Shown in pieces: positions 29,846 to 38,932 of a DNA stretch of 64,000 bases (its first letter is position 1; every line of letters starts with the position of its first letter). The stretch spans positions 1 through 64,000 of the forward strand of contig NZ_JAAVVZ010000002.1 of assembly GCF_023910635.1 (NCBI RefSeq). The letters run 5' to 3'. Under the pieces are notes generated by a model. It was given only the letters and a program-made list of their open reading frames with translations, did no database searches and had not been told where the DNA came from. Made by a program: the position numbers and the translations under genes. The stretch is from Sphingorhabdus sp. (GTDB taxonomy: Bacteria > Pseudomonadota > Alphaproteobacteria > Sphingomonadales > Sphingomonadaceae).

Positions 29846-29919
29846 CCCTGCCATCATCAATCGTTTGATGGTCATCATTGGGGCCGAACTGATTCGGCAC
29901 GCCATCTGGTAACTGCGCC

Positions 29920-30438
29920 CTATTTGGGCGACAGCACCATCAGCATCTGGCGACCTTCCATCCGGGGATGGGCTTCGATTTTTGCGGTCTCGGTCGTATC
30001 GGCCTGAACCCGTTGAAGCAGTATCATACCCAATTGTTGGTGCGCCAATTCACGGCCACGGAAACGCAGCGTAATCTTGACCTTGTCACCTTCTTCGATG
30101 AATTCGGCGACCTTCTTCATCTTGACCATATAGTCATGGTCATCGATGTTCGGACGCATCTTGATTTCTTTGATTTCCTGCGTTTTCTGGCTCTTGCGTG
30201 CCAAATTAGCCTTTTTCTGGGCCTCATATTTGAACTTGCCGATGTCCAGAAATTTGCACACGGGGGGGTCAGCGTTCGGGGAGACTTCCACCAGATCGAG
30301 CCCAACTTCCGCAGCCTGCGCTATCGCCTCGCGGGTATACATGACACCCAGATTTTCGCCGTCATCATCAATGACCCGTACTTTTTCAACGGTGATTAGA
30401 TTATTGTAGCGCGGTCCACTTTTAACAGGTGGGGTCAT
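29920..30438 (-). CDS. infC: Translation initiation factor IF-3
   Basis: The ATG-to-stop frame gives 172 residues with [67 protein letters not shown] and [15 protein letters not shown], all IF-3 hallmarks. However, the ATG lacks a Shine-Dalgarno sequence. Nine codons upstream in frame is an ATC at 30463-30465 with AAGGAG eight bases before it; many infC genes use AUU/AUC/AUA starts as part of autoregulation. The true product may therefore be nine residues longer. Confidence 0.95.
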   Translation of the reverse strand: MTPPVKSGPRYNNLITVEKVRVIDDDGENLGVMYTREAIAQAAEVGLDLVEVSPNADPPVCKFLDIGKFKYEAQKKANLARKSQKTQEIKEIKMRPNIDDHDYMVKMKKVAEFIEEGDKVKITLRFRGRELAHQQLGMILLQRVQADTTETAKIEAHPRMEGRQMLMVLSPK

Positions 30439-30462
30439 AGCGCGCCGGGTAGGCGGGGTGGC

Positions 30463-30479
30463 GATAGTCGATACTCCTT
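30463..30479 (-). promoter_or_regulatory. Shine-Dalgarno and candidate AUC start codon of infC
   Basis: On the minus strand AAGGAG is followed by 8 nt and ATC GCC ACC CCG, in frame with infC. IF-3 discriminates against non-AUG starts, so such a codon makes the gene self-limiting, as established for the AUU start in E. coli. Confidence 0.6.
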
Positions 30480-30617
30480 GTGATGTTCGGCAACGCTAAT
30501 ACAGCCAATTTGTCCGCAGATAAAGGCTTTAGCAGCGATACCCCTGCTTTTGTTGCCCTGTGTGGCGCTAAAGCCCATGCGAGGGGTTCAACTTGCGCAA
30601 TTTTAAGGGGCGGCGTT

Positions 30618-32672
30618 TTATTCCGAAAGCGCCGTCAGGTCGTTCACCGTTAAGATCTGCGGCAACACACGCGCGTCGGCGTTCGGTGGATAATATAGAT
30701 ATAATGGCACGCCCGACCGCCCGTGCTTGGCCAGAAAGCGCGTGATATCCGGATCTCTGCGTGTGTAATCGCCCACCATCGTGCGTATCCCTGCTTTGGC
30801 AAAGGCCGTGCTGGTTTCTGCGCGGTCAATCGCAGCGTTCTCATTCACTTTGCATGTCACACACCAGTCGGCGGTGAAGTAGAGAAACACAGGCTTGCCC
30901 TCTGCGCGCAGTGCGGCCAGCCGTTCTTCATCAAATGCCAAGCTGCCGTTTTTCATCGGCTGCGGCGCAGGCGCGACGATGGCGGCCTTGTCCATGATGA
31001 GCAAAGCCGCGACGGTGACGCCCAATATAGCCGCAACGACCATCTTGTGCGGTGCCCCGCTTTTCTGTTTCCGCCCAAGTTCAAACAACCGCGACAATAT
31101 GATCAACGCGGCCGCGCCGCCAATGAGCAAGCCGCTAAAGCCGGAAAGTTGATAAAGCAGCCACAGCAACGCCAATGAGGTGAGCGCCATCGGCACGGCC
31201 ATCCACTGACGAAAACGCACCATCCATGCGCCAGGACGTGGCATGCGCTTGCGCAAAGGTGGGATGAAGGCAATGACAAGGAAGGGCAAAGCAAGTCCAA
31301 GACCAAGGCCTGCAAATATCAACAGTGCTAAACTTGCGGGCAACAGCAAGGCCGCACCCATTGCCGCCGCCATGAACGGGCCGGTGCACGGCGTTGCGAC
31401 AACAGCCGCCAGTACGCCCGTCCAGAATGACCCTGACATGCCGCCCTTTCGGGTCAGCGTTTCGCCCGCGCCGATACCGCCGACTTCAAACAGGCCAGCC
31501 AGATTTGCGGTGACCGCAACCATGAGCAACAGCAGCAGCAACACAATCGCAGGGTCCTGCAACTGGAATGCCCAGCCTACCTCCTCGCCTGCGGCGCGCA
31601 GGGCCAACATGATGCCACCCAGCACAAGGCAGCTCAGGATGATGCCAACGGTGTAGGCAACGGCATCGCGCCGGGCCGCACCCTCATCACCACCCATTTT
31701 GGCAAGGCTCAAGGCCTTCAATCCCAATATCGGGAATACGCAAGGCATGAGGTTCAGGAGCAAGCCGCCAAGAACCGAAAGGGCGAGTATCCAGCCAAAG
31801 CCAAGTGGCGGTGTTTGCGCTGGCGTCGCTGCGCCTTTACCAAAAACGGATACCGCCGCGCCGCCTGCTGGGATACTGCCGGGTGTGGCGCGTATTCCAA
31901 GTCCCTGTGCATCATTGAAACGCAGTAGGCCGTCAATCTCTCCGGCAAATGGTTCCTTCACTTCACTGCTGATAATCAACCAATCGCCGTTGCGCCGCGC
32001 AGTTTGCGGGGCGGCGTAACGGAACAGATTTTCGCTCTGCGCAAAAAACCAGACTCGGCTTGCGTCGGCGCTACGCGGATAGGGGATGGCGATATCAATG
32101 CGGTTGCCATCAATGGCATAGTGCGCCTTGCGGTCCAGCGGCACTGGCAATGCGCTGCGCCACGCATCGAAACGTCTGCGGTCGGCATTGTCGATGGTTC
32201 CAGAACCAATGGTCATGGGCACCGACAATGTCGCGCTTTCCGGCACGCAGACCAGATCGGAGCAGGCCGACCAGCGCGCGTCGACCTTGATCGTCAGATT
32301 CTGCCCAACAATCGCATTTTGCGGGATTTTGAGATCAATCAGAAAAGCATGCTTTGTCTTGTAAACATGGTTCATGAAACCGCTGACAATCAAGGTTTCG
32401 GGCACGGGCGCACGGATGGGGCCCACACGTGCGCCAGCGGGCAATATCCACGCCAGCTCAAGTGGCGTTCCGGCATCACCGGGGTTCACCCAATAATCAT
32501 GCCAGCCGGGTTTCGGGTCCATGACAATCGCGACCGTCACGATATCACCGGGGGCGGGGCTGCGCGTTTCGGCTGCCATCGACGCACGGACATATTGCGG
32601 CGCGGCAGGGGTGGGCACCTGCGCATGGGCCATGCCAGCCGCGACAAACAGGGCCAGCAGGAACTGACACAT
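30618..32672 (-). CDS. DsbD-family thiol:disulfide interchange protein
   Basis: Start at 32670-32672 gives a signal peptide (MCQFLLALFVAAGMAHAQ). The 684-residue protein has an N-terminal DsbD-like periplasmic domain (GWHDYWVNPGDAGTPLELAW ... WSACSDLVCVPES, with a Cys pair), an eight-helix DsbD membrane core with NLMPCVFPILGLKALSL and TPCTGPFMAAAMGAALLLP (the two redox Cys), and a C-terminal thioredoxin-like domain with FLYFTADWCVTCKVNE. It moves reducing power from cytoplasmic thioredoxin to the periplasm. Its three-part build matches DsbD/ScsB relatives. Confidence 0.92.
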   Translation of the reverse strand: MCQFLLALFVAAGMAHAQVPTPAAPQYVRASMAAETRSPAPGDIVTVAIVMDPKPGWHDYWVNPGDAGTPLELAWILPAGARVGPIRAPVPETLIVSGFMNHVYKTKHAFLIDLKIPQNAIVGQNLTIKVDARWSACSDLVCVPESATLSVPMTIGSGTIDNADRRRFDAWRSALPVPLDRKAHYAIDGNRIDIAIPYPRSADASRVWFFAQSENLFRYAAPQTARRNGDWLIISSEVKEPFAGEIDGLLRFNDAQGLGIRATPGSIPAGGAAVSVFGKGAATPAQTPPLGFGWILALSVLGGLLLNLMPCVFPILGLKALSLAKMGGDEGAARRDAVAYTVGIILSCLVLGGIMLALRAAGEEVGWAFQLQDPAIVLLLLLLMVAVTANLAGLFEVGGIGAGETLTRKGGMSGSFWTGVLAAVVATPCTGPFMAAAMGAALLLPASLALLIFAGLGLGLALPFLVIAFIPPLRKRMPRPGAWMVRFRQWMAVPMALTSLALLWLLYQLSGFSGLLIGGAAALIILSRLFELGRKQKSGAPHKMVVAAILGVTVAALLIMDKAAIVAPAPQPMKNGSLAFDEERLAALRAEGKPVFLYFTADWCVTCKVNENAAIDRAETSTAFAKAGIRTMVGDYTRRDPDITRFLAKHGRSGVPLYLYYPPNADARVLPQILTVNDLTALSE

Positions 32673-32774
32673 GCGCAAAATTATATGCTTGGGCGCATTA
32701 AATTCTCGGGGCAAGGTGACGTTGCGTTGCATGCGAAGCTCAATGGCACAATGCACTATGTATAGGACAGCGGA

Positions 32775-34184
32775 TTATTCAGGCACCACGGGCACGGCGC
32801 GCGCACCCATGGATGGCATCACCTTTGCCCTTTTCCATCCGCCATGCAGATAATAGGCAATCGACAGGATGCAGGATGCAATCGCGGTCGCAACAAATGA
32901 TCCCCAAATGGCATCTGCCCCGAAGCGGGCGTATAGGCCAAAGCCAATGCTGAAACGCACCAGCACAGCGCTGATTATCAGGATTAGGAGCGGCGCAACT
33001 ACGGCGCCATTCGCACGCACCGCAAAGGTCACAACCACCGACACACCCATCAGGACGAAGGTCCACCCAATAACGTGGTTGACGTGAATCGCGATATCGA
33101 TGGCTGGGCTGCCGCTTGGCAGGAACAGGCCAAGCAGTGGCGTCGCGAACAAGGTCATGAGTAAGATAAGCACACCTGCCAGCAGCAAGTTGATCCCAAT
33201 GCCCGACCACACGATGCGGCCAATACGGTCCCATTTGTTCGCGCCAATATTTTGGGCGACCATGGCGCTGACGGCGCTGCCCACGGCGACCGCGGGCATT
33301 TGCACATAGCTCCAAAGCTGATTCATCACGCCAAATGCCGCGGTTGTGTTCACGCCTTCTCGATTGACAAGGCCAATCATCACAACGGCAGAGCCCGACA
33401 TGATGATCATCGACAAGCCCATAGGCAGGCCCATACGCGCAATCGGTTTCAAGAACCGCGCATCTGGCCGAAGCCATTTCAGTTCATGCCCGCGCAGGCG
33501 GATGGTCAGGTCGCGCGCATAGACCTTGCGTAGCAATAGCCCGAGGCTGATGACCCCGGCAAGGATGGTCGCAAGCGCCGATCCAGCGATACCCATCGCG
33601 GGTATGGGGCCAAGGCCCAAGATAAAAATCGGGTTCAAGATGATGTCGAGAACCACGTTCAAAACCGTGTTCCAAAATGGCGTCACCGAATCCCCCACAC
33701 CGCGCAGCGATGATGCAACAAGCACCATCACGAACGAGGTTGGCATCGACAGGAAGATGACGCGCAAATATGCCAGCGCCAGCGGATAGACCGTTTCCGG
33801 CGTTGCCATCAGGCGCAGCATGTGGGGCGCAAAGATCCAACCCGCCGCCGCCGTCACGAGGCCCGCCGCAAGGAAAATGCCGAATGCGGTGCCCATGATG
33901 CGGCGGACAGATTCCACGTCGCGGCGGCCCATATTCTGACCAATCAAAATGGTCGTCGCCATGGTGAAGCCGAACAAAGTGGAGAACATCAAAAACATGA
34001 TGAGCCCCGCATTGGCCGATGCGGCAAGGGCCTCTTCGCCCAAGAATCTGCCGATCCACACCGAATTGACCGAATGGTTCAGCGACTGGAGAATGTTCAC
34101 CCCAAGCGAGGGCAGAGCGAACAGGAACAAGGTCTTGGCCACTGGACCAATCGTCAGGTCGCGCTGATGGGCGGGGGTGGTCAT
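32775..34184 (-). CDS. MATE family efflux transporter
   Basis: A 469-residue, twelve-helix protein with two homologous halves. Family-like segments are LFALPSLGVNILQSLNHSVNSVWIGRFLGEEALAASANAG, MGRRDVESVRRIMGTAFG, LPMGLSMIIMSGSAVVMIGLVNREGVNTTAAFGV and VAQNIGANKWDRIGRIVWSGIG. MATE proteins export drugs or metabolites in exchange for Na+ or H+. It is 90 bp upstream-facing dsbD; separate regulation is possible. Confidence 0.92.
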   Translation of the reverse strand: MTTPAHQRDLTIGPVAKTLFLFALPSLGVNILQSLNHSVNSVWIGRFLGEEALAASANAGLIMFLMFSTLFGFTMATTILIGQNMGRRDVESVRRIMGTAFGIFLAAGLVTAAAGWIFAPHMLRLMATPETVYPLALAYLRVIFLSMPTSFVMVLVASSLRGVGDSVTPFWNTVLNVVLDIILNPIFILGLGPIPAMGIAGSALATILAGVISLGLLLRKVYARDLTIRLRGHELKWLRPDARFLKPIARMGLPMGLSMIIMSGSAVVMIGLVNREGVNTTAAFGVMNQLWSYVQMPAVAVGSAVSAMVAQNIGANKWDRIGRIVWSGIGINLLLAGVLILLMTLFATPLLGLFLPSGSPAIDIAIHVNHVIGWTFVLMGVSVVVTFAVRANGAVVAPLLILIISAVLVRFSIGFGLYARFGADAIWGSFVATAIASCILSIAYYLHGGWKRAKVMPSMGARAVPVVPE

Positions 34185-34249
34185 GTTGGCGTCATGGCAA
34201 AGGCGGCGCGGTGTGCAAAGGTCTTTTTTTGCAAGCAGGTTGTCGAGGC

Positions 34250-34412
34250 CAATCTCCTCTCCCGTTGGGAGAGGATAAGAAGCCTTGGCCGAGAGGCCTA
34301 GGCGCAGTTGGTGAGGGGATGTGCGCTATTGAAAAGGCACGACCCCTCACCCAGCTACAGCTAAGCGACAAGTCGCCAAGCTTTCGCAACCCTCTCCCAA
34401 CGGGAGAGGGGG
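34250..34412. repeat. Palindromic repeat between MATE and valS genes
   Basis: Ends are the hairpins CTCTCCCGTTGGGAGAGG (about 34257-34274) and CCTCTCCCAACGGGAGAGG (about 34391-34409) around ~115 bp with smaller stems. Same design as the copy after purH and the copy inside valS (all with C-rich/G-rich stem ends), differing in the middle sequence. Confidence 0.75.
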
Positions 34413-34413
34413 T

Positions 34414-37296
34414 TCACCCCAACCGCTTTAGTGCCGCAGTCAACCGTTCGGCCTCCGCAGCCTTTTCGGCATGGTCGGCGCGCGCCTTTTCAACGGCCTC
34501 AGGCTTGGCCTTTTCCACAAAGGCGGCATTGGACAAGCGACCGGAAAGCGCATCGCGCTCTTTGGTTGCGGCTTCAATGGCCTTGGTGATCCGGCTGCGT
34601 TCGGCGTCGAGGTCGATGACGCCGTCAAGCGCGAAAACGATAGTGTCGTCGCCCACAACGATCTGCGCGACATTGTTGGTTTCAACGGGTGAATAGACAA
34701 AATCGTCAATGCGACCGAGGCGTGACAATGCCGCACCTTGGCGCGCGATTATCGCCATCGTGGCGGCCTGTGGGCCGGCAATATTGGCGGTCAGGCGCGT
34801 GCCCGGCGCTATGTTCAACTCCGCCTTGAACGAACGGGTTTTGCTAATCGTGTCGATGACCCAATTTATCTCGGCAACTGCCTCTGCATCTACCGTGGCA
34901 TTCGGCTCCGGCCATTGGGCGTGAATGATGTCATAGGCACGAGGATATTCTGAGTCGGACAAGGCATGCCATAATTCTTCGGTAATGAACGGCATAAATG
35001 GATGCAGCATCACCAAGATTTGGTCGAGCGCCCAGCCAGCGACTTCGCGCGTCTCATCCGCATCTGCGTTCCCCAGCGTAGGCTGGGGTCCAGCCTCGAC
35101 CGCATCTGGACCCCAGCCTTCGCCGGGGCGCACCTGAACCAATGGCTTGATCAGTTCCAGATACCAATCGCAAAACTGGTCAAAAACGAAATGATACAGC
35201 ACATCAGCCATGCCGTCGAAACGATATTCGGCGAAGGCTTTGTTCAATTTGTCGACGGTCTCAACCACCTCACCAATGATCCAGCGGTTGACCGCCAATT
35301 CGGCCTTTGGCGCATGCACGCTGTGCGATCCGCTTATGCCGTTGGATTGCGCGAAGCGTGCGGCATTCCACAGCTTGGTTGCAAAGTTACGATAGCCTGC
35401 AACGCGGCTTTCATCCATTTTAATATCGCGGCCCTGGCTTTCCATGGCGGCCATGAAGAAGCGCAAGGCATCCGCGCCATATTGGTCAATCAGGCCAAGC
35501 GGATCGACTGTATTGCCCTTTGACTTCGACATTTTGCTGCCATCCGCCGCACGGACAAGGCCGTGCAGATAGAGCGTTTTCCAAGGCACTTCTTTCATGA
35601 AGTGAATACCCTGCATCGCCATCCGCGCATCCCAGAAAAACAATATGTCAAAACCGGAAATCAGCACGTCATTGGGATAATGGCGTTGGAGCAAGGATTC
35701 CTCCCCGGAACGGGGAGGGGGACCAGCCGCAGGCTGGCGGAGGGGCACGTTCAGAGATCGCCCGCCTTCACCGTCAGGGGACTCTGCCCGTGCCCCTCCC
35801 CCATGCTTCGCATGGTCCCCCTCCCCCGTTGGGGGAGGATTTTCTTCCGGCCAACCCAAAGTTCCAAACGGCCAAAGCGCAGACGAGAACCATGTGTCGA
35901 GAACGTCGGGGTCGCGCGTCAGCGCGACGCCCACGCCCGCAAGACCTTGCGCAGCCTCTTCGGTTTCGGCGACATAACATGTGCCGTCGGCGGTAAACCA
36001 CGCAGGTATCTGATGCCCCCACCATAATTGGCGGCTTACACACCAAGGCTGGATATTCTCCATCCAATTGAAATAGGTTTTTTCCCAAGACTTTGGCACA
36101 ATGTCGAAACCGCCATTGGCCTTGCCTTTGCGCGCGGCTTCGATGGCGGGCTTGGCGAGTGTTGCCGCATCGACATACCATTGGTCGGTCAGCCATGGCT
36201 CAATCACTTGGCCTGACCGGTCGCCAAAGGGGGTTTGGATGACGCGGTCTTCGACTTTTTCGAGCAAGTCCAAGGCGTCCATTGCTTCGACCACCATCTT
36301 GCGCGCGTTGGTCGGCTCGCCTTCAATGCCAAAGCGATACTGCCCGATATATTCCGCCGGAATAAGCCCATCGGCGGTCTGCACGACGCGGCCTTCGCCA
36401 TCGAGCATGTTGAACATCTCGCTCGCCTTGAAACCGGCGCGTTTGCCGACCTCAAAGTCGTTGAAATCATGTCCCGGCGTGATTTTCACCGCGCCCGAAC
36501 CCAATTCGGGGTCGGCATGTTCGTCGGTGACAATCGGGATCAAACGGCCGGTGATCGGCAGGCGGACATTTTTACCGACCAGATGCGCGTAACGTTCATC
36601 CGACGGGTTCACCGCAACCGCCATGTCGGCGAGCATCGTTTCCGGGCGGGTTGTGGCAACGCTTATGAAACCGCTGCCATCTTCCAACGGATATTTGAAA
36701 TGCCAGAATTTGCCATTGATCTCGCGCGTTTCCACCTCAAGATCCGAAATCGCGGTTTTCAGGCCTGGGTCCCAGTTGACAAGACGCTTGTCGCGGTAGA
36801 GCAGCCCTTGGTTATACAGATCCACAAACACCTTGATGACGGCCTTTGAAAAGCCCTCATCCATGGTGAAGCGTTCATTCTCCCAATCCATTGAGCAGCC
36901 AAGACGACGCAACTGGCCGGTAATCTCGCCGCCGCTTTCCGCCTTCCATTCCCAAACCTTGGCAACAAATTCGTCGCGGGTGAAATCGGTGCGCTTTTGC
37001 CCTTGGGCATTGAGCTGCCGTTCGACGACCATCTGCGTGGCAATGCCGGCATGGTCCATGCCAACGACCCATAAGGCGTCCTTGCCCTGCAAACGCGCAT
37101 GGCGGATGAGGATATCCTGCAGGGTGTTGTCGAGCGCATGGCCGATGTGCAGGCTGCCCGTCACATTGGGCGGCGGGTTCACGATTGTGTATGGTTCGGC
37201 ATGGGGGCGATCGGGACGGAATGCGCCCGTGGATTCCCAATGCGCATACCATTTCGCCTCAATCGCGGCGGGGTCGAAAGTTTTATCGATAGTCAT
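34414..37296 (-). CDS. valS: Valyl-tRNA synthetase with two repeat-derived insertions
   Basis: A 960-residue class I synthetase. HIGH motif: [38 protein letters not shown]; the editing-domain and anticodon-binding parts and the C-terminal coiled coil ([15 protein letters not shown]...) are all present. Two odd segments break conserved blocks. Between TLGWPEE and [16 protein letters not shown] are about 49 extra residues rich in Pro/Gly/Arg, encoded by a palindromic repeat (35697-35842). Between LIKPLVQ and [12 protein letters not shown] are about 22 extra residues encoded by another palindrome (about 35077-35143). Both keep the frame, so a full protein is likely made. Neither joins the catalytic motifs, although the larger sits just before the conserved FDILFFW block. 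Confidence 0.96.
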   Translation of the reverse strand: MTIDKTFDPAAIEAKWYAHWESTGAFRPDRPHAEPYTIVNPPPNVTGSLHIGHALDNTLQDILIRHARLQGKDALWVVGMDHAGIATQMVVERQLNAQGQKRTDFTRDEFVAKVWEWKAESGGEITGQLRRLGCSMDWENERFTMDEGFSKAVIKVFVDLYNQGLLYRDKRLVNWDPGLKTAISDLEVETREINGKFWHFKYPLEDGSGFISVATTRPETMLADMAVAVNPSDERYAHLVGKNVRLPITGRLIPIVTDEHADPELGSGAVKITPGHDFNDFEVGKRAGFKASEMFNMLDGEGRVVQTADGLIPAEYIGQYRFGIEGEPTNARKMVVEAMDALDLLEKVEDRVIQTPFGDRSGQVIEPWLTDQWYVDAATLAKPAIEAARKGKANGGFDIVPKSWEKTYFNWMENIQPWCVSRQLWWGHQIPAWFTADGTCYVAETEEAAQGLAGVGVALTRDPDVLDTWFSSALWPFGTLGWPEENPPPTGEGDHAKHGGGARAESPDGEGGRSLNVPLRQPAAGPPPRSGEESLLQRHYPNDVLISGFDILFFWDARMAMQGIHFMKEVPWKTLYLHGLVRAADGSKMSKSKGNTVDPLGLIDQYGADALRFFMAAMESQGRDIKMDESRVAGYRNFATKLWNAARFAQSNGISGSHSVHAPKAELAVNRWIIGEVVETVDKLNKAFAEYRFDGMADVLYHFVFDQFCDWYLELIKPLVQVRPGEGWGPDAVEAGPQPTLGNADADETREVAGWALDQILVMLHPFMPFITEELWHALSDSEYPRAYDIIHAQWPEPNATVDAEAVAEINWVIDTISKTRSFKAELNIAPGTRLTANIAGPQAATMAIIARQGAALSRLGRIDDFVYSPVETNNVAQIVVGDDTIVFALDGVIDLDAERSRITKAIEAATKERDALSGRLSNAAFVEKAKPEAVEKARADHAEKAAEAERLTAALKRLG
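35077..35143. repeat. In-frame palindromic repeat inside valS (CCCCAGC type)
   Basis: CCCCAGCGTAGGCTGGGG (about 35079-35096), then CTGGACCCCAGCCTTCGCCG (about 35106-35126). The same CCCCAGC...GCTGGGG stem occurs intergenically at about 62.66 kb. It encodes the [22 protein letters not shown]-like extra stretch of ValS. Confidence 0.7.
35697..35842. repeat. In-frame palindromic repeat inside valS (CCTCCCC type)
   Basis: Ends CCTCCCCGGAACGGGGAGG (about 35700-35718) and CCTCCCCCGTTGGGGGAGG (about 35821-35839) surround ~100 bp with the internal stem CAGCCGCAGGCTGG. It is about 146 bp, near a multiple of three, and encodes 49 extra residues in ValS. Confidence 0.75.
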
Positions 37297-37407
37297 GGAA
37301 AGTGGCTTTGCCAGCGCGTGGGCAATTGGGCAAGGATTTCGCGGCGTGTCGGTGGCTTATCCTGTGGGTGTGAGAAGCTTTGCGTGCTAATATTCTCACC
37401 TACAGCG

Positions 37408-38790
37408 TTAGGTTACCCGCCGCCGGAAAACGAAAAATGCCGCCGCGAAGCCGCCCGCTACGAGCAGGCTCAACCACAATTCCTTCGACGCTGACGGATC
37501 AAGGCCCTTTGCGACCAAGATCACCAACATCGCCGCCATCGCGACAAATGTGCCATAGGGGTGGAACCACATTTTGATTTGTAGTCGGCTGGGGTCCTCC
37601 GCCTCATATTTACGGCGCAGCTTTAGCTGTGCGGCGGATGTCATGAGGTACAGCAAAAGCATGGTCACGCCGCAGCTATTGATCAGGAAACTGAATACCA
37701 CATCGCGCGACACCGCGTCGGCGGCGAGCGCGACATAGCTGAACAGGCTGGCGATCAGGATGGCGCGCGCGGGCACTTTGCGGTGGTTGACCTGCACCAA
37801 CCATAAAGGCGCGTCCTTATGCTTGGCCAGGCCGAACAACGCACGCGAGGTGACATATAGGCCGGAGTTCAAGCACGATAGCACTGCGACCAAAACCACC
37901 GCCTCCATAATCAACTGACCCGCTGGCAATCCCATATAGGCAAGCGTGGTGGCAAAGGGCGACACCTTGGGCACGATCTCGGTCCATGGCACCACAGACA
38001 CGATGAGGAAGATGGAGAGCACGTAAAAGATAAGGATGCGCAAAGTGACCGATACGGTCATGCGGCCAATGACCTTCGAAGGCTCTTCGGATTCGGCCGC
38101 TGCGATGGTGGCGATTTCGGCCCCAACAAGGCTGAATATGGTCGAGGTTGCTGCCGCCAGCACGACGCCCCAGCCATTGGGGACAAAGCCGTCATGCGCC
38201 GTCAAATTCCCAAAGGTCGAGCCGCCGCCTGAGGTTAGGCCAAAGGCCCATGCGGCGCAGACCAGAATGAACACGATGATCGCGGCGACCTTGATAGACG
38301 AAAACCAGAATTCAAATTCACCATATGCCCGCGCCGACATCAGGTTTACTGCGGTCAAAATCGCCATCAGTGCAATGCCGATGCCAAGCTCAGGCACGGC
38401 AGGGAACCATCCATGCAGAATTTGCGCGCCAGCAATCGCCTCAATCGCGACAACGACAACCCAGAAATACCAATATAGCCAGCCGGACAAAAATCCCGCC
38501 AAATGGCCAAGGCCAGCACGGGCGAAGTCAGGGAAGGTCTGCACCCCGTCAACGGCTATCGCCATTTCGGACAGCATGCGCATGACCAGCAAAATGATGA
38601 ACCCTGCAATGGCAAAAGAGAAGACGGCGGCGGGGCCAGCCTGGCTGATCGTGGTAGAAGAACCAACGAACAGCCCGGCACCAATAATGCCGCCAATCGC
38701 GATCATCGAGACATGGCGCGACTTCAAACTGCGCGACAGTTCCGCCCCGCCCGTGATTTCGGTCGCCACATTATGCGCAATATCGGTCAT
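37408..38790 (-). CDS. Amino acid permease (APC superfamily, AAT type)
   Basis: Start at 38788-38790 (MTDIAHNVATEITGG) is chosen; upstream codons derive from a repeat. The 460-residue, twelve-helix protein has the family opening LKSRHVSMIAIGGIIGAGLFVGSSTTISQAGPA, then YWYFWVVVVAIEAIAGA, VGAEIATIAAAESEEPSKVI and NSGLYVTSRALFGLAKHKDAPLWL, similar to GABA, aromatic or basic amino-acid permeases. The substrate is not clear. Confidence 0.9.
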   Translation of the reverse strand: MTDIAHNVATEITGGAELSRSLKSRHVSMIAIGGIIGAGLFVGSSTTISQAGPAAVFSFAIAGFIILLVMRMLSEMAIAVDGVQTFPDFARAGLGHLAGFLSGWLYWYFWVVVVAIEAIAGAQILHGWFPAVPELGIGIALMAILTAVNLMSARAYGEFEFWFSSIKVAAIIVFILVCAAWAFGLTSGGGSTFGNLTAHDGFVPNGWGVVLAAATSTIFSLVGAEIATIAAAESEEPSKVIGRMTVSVTLRILIFYVLSIFLIVSVVPWTEIVPKVSPFATTLAYMGLPAGQLIMEAVVLVAVLSCLNSGLYVTSRALFGLAKHKDAPLWLVQVNHRKVPARAILIASLFSYVALAADAVSRDVVFSFLINSCGVTMLLLYLMTSAAQLKLRRKYEAEDPSRLQIKMWFHPYGTFVAMAAMLVILVAKGLDPSASKELWLSLLVAGGFAAAFFVFRRRVT

Positions 38791-38835
38791 ATTTTTCCCC
38801 CAAATACTTCGTCTGTACTCTATAAATTTTGCCAC

Positions 38836-38926
38836 CCCCGACTTGATCGGGGGGTCCATGGCCTGAACCTTCCGCTTGCGCTGACTGATCAGACCATGGA
38901 TTCCCGCTTTCGCGGGAATGACAAAA
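38836..38926. repeat. Intergenic palindromic repeat
   Basis: CCCCGACTTGATCGGGG (about 38838-38854) and ATTCCCGCTTTCGCGGGAAT (about 38900-38919), enclosed by an inverted TCCATGG...CCATGGA pair. Typical short GC-rich repeat between the S9 peptidase and permease genes; the N-terminal in-frame extension of the permease is read from it. Confidence 0.7.
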
Positions 38927-38932
38927 TTGGAC

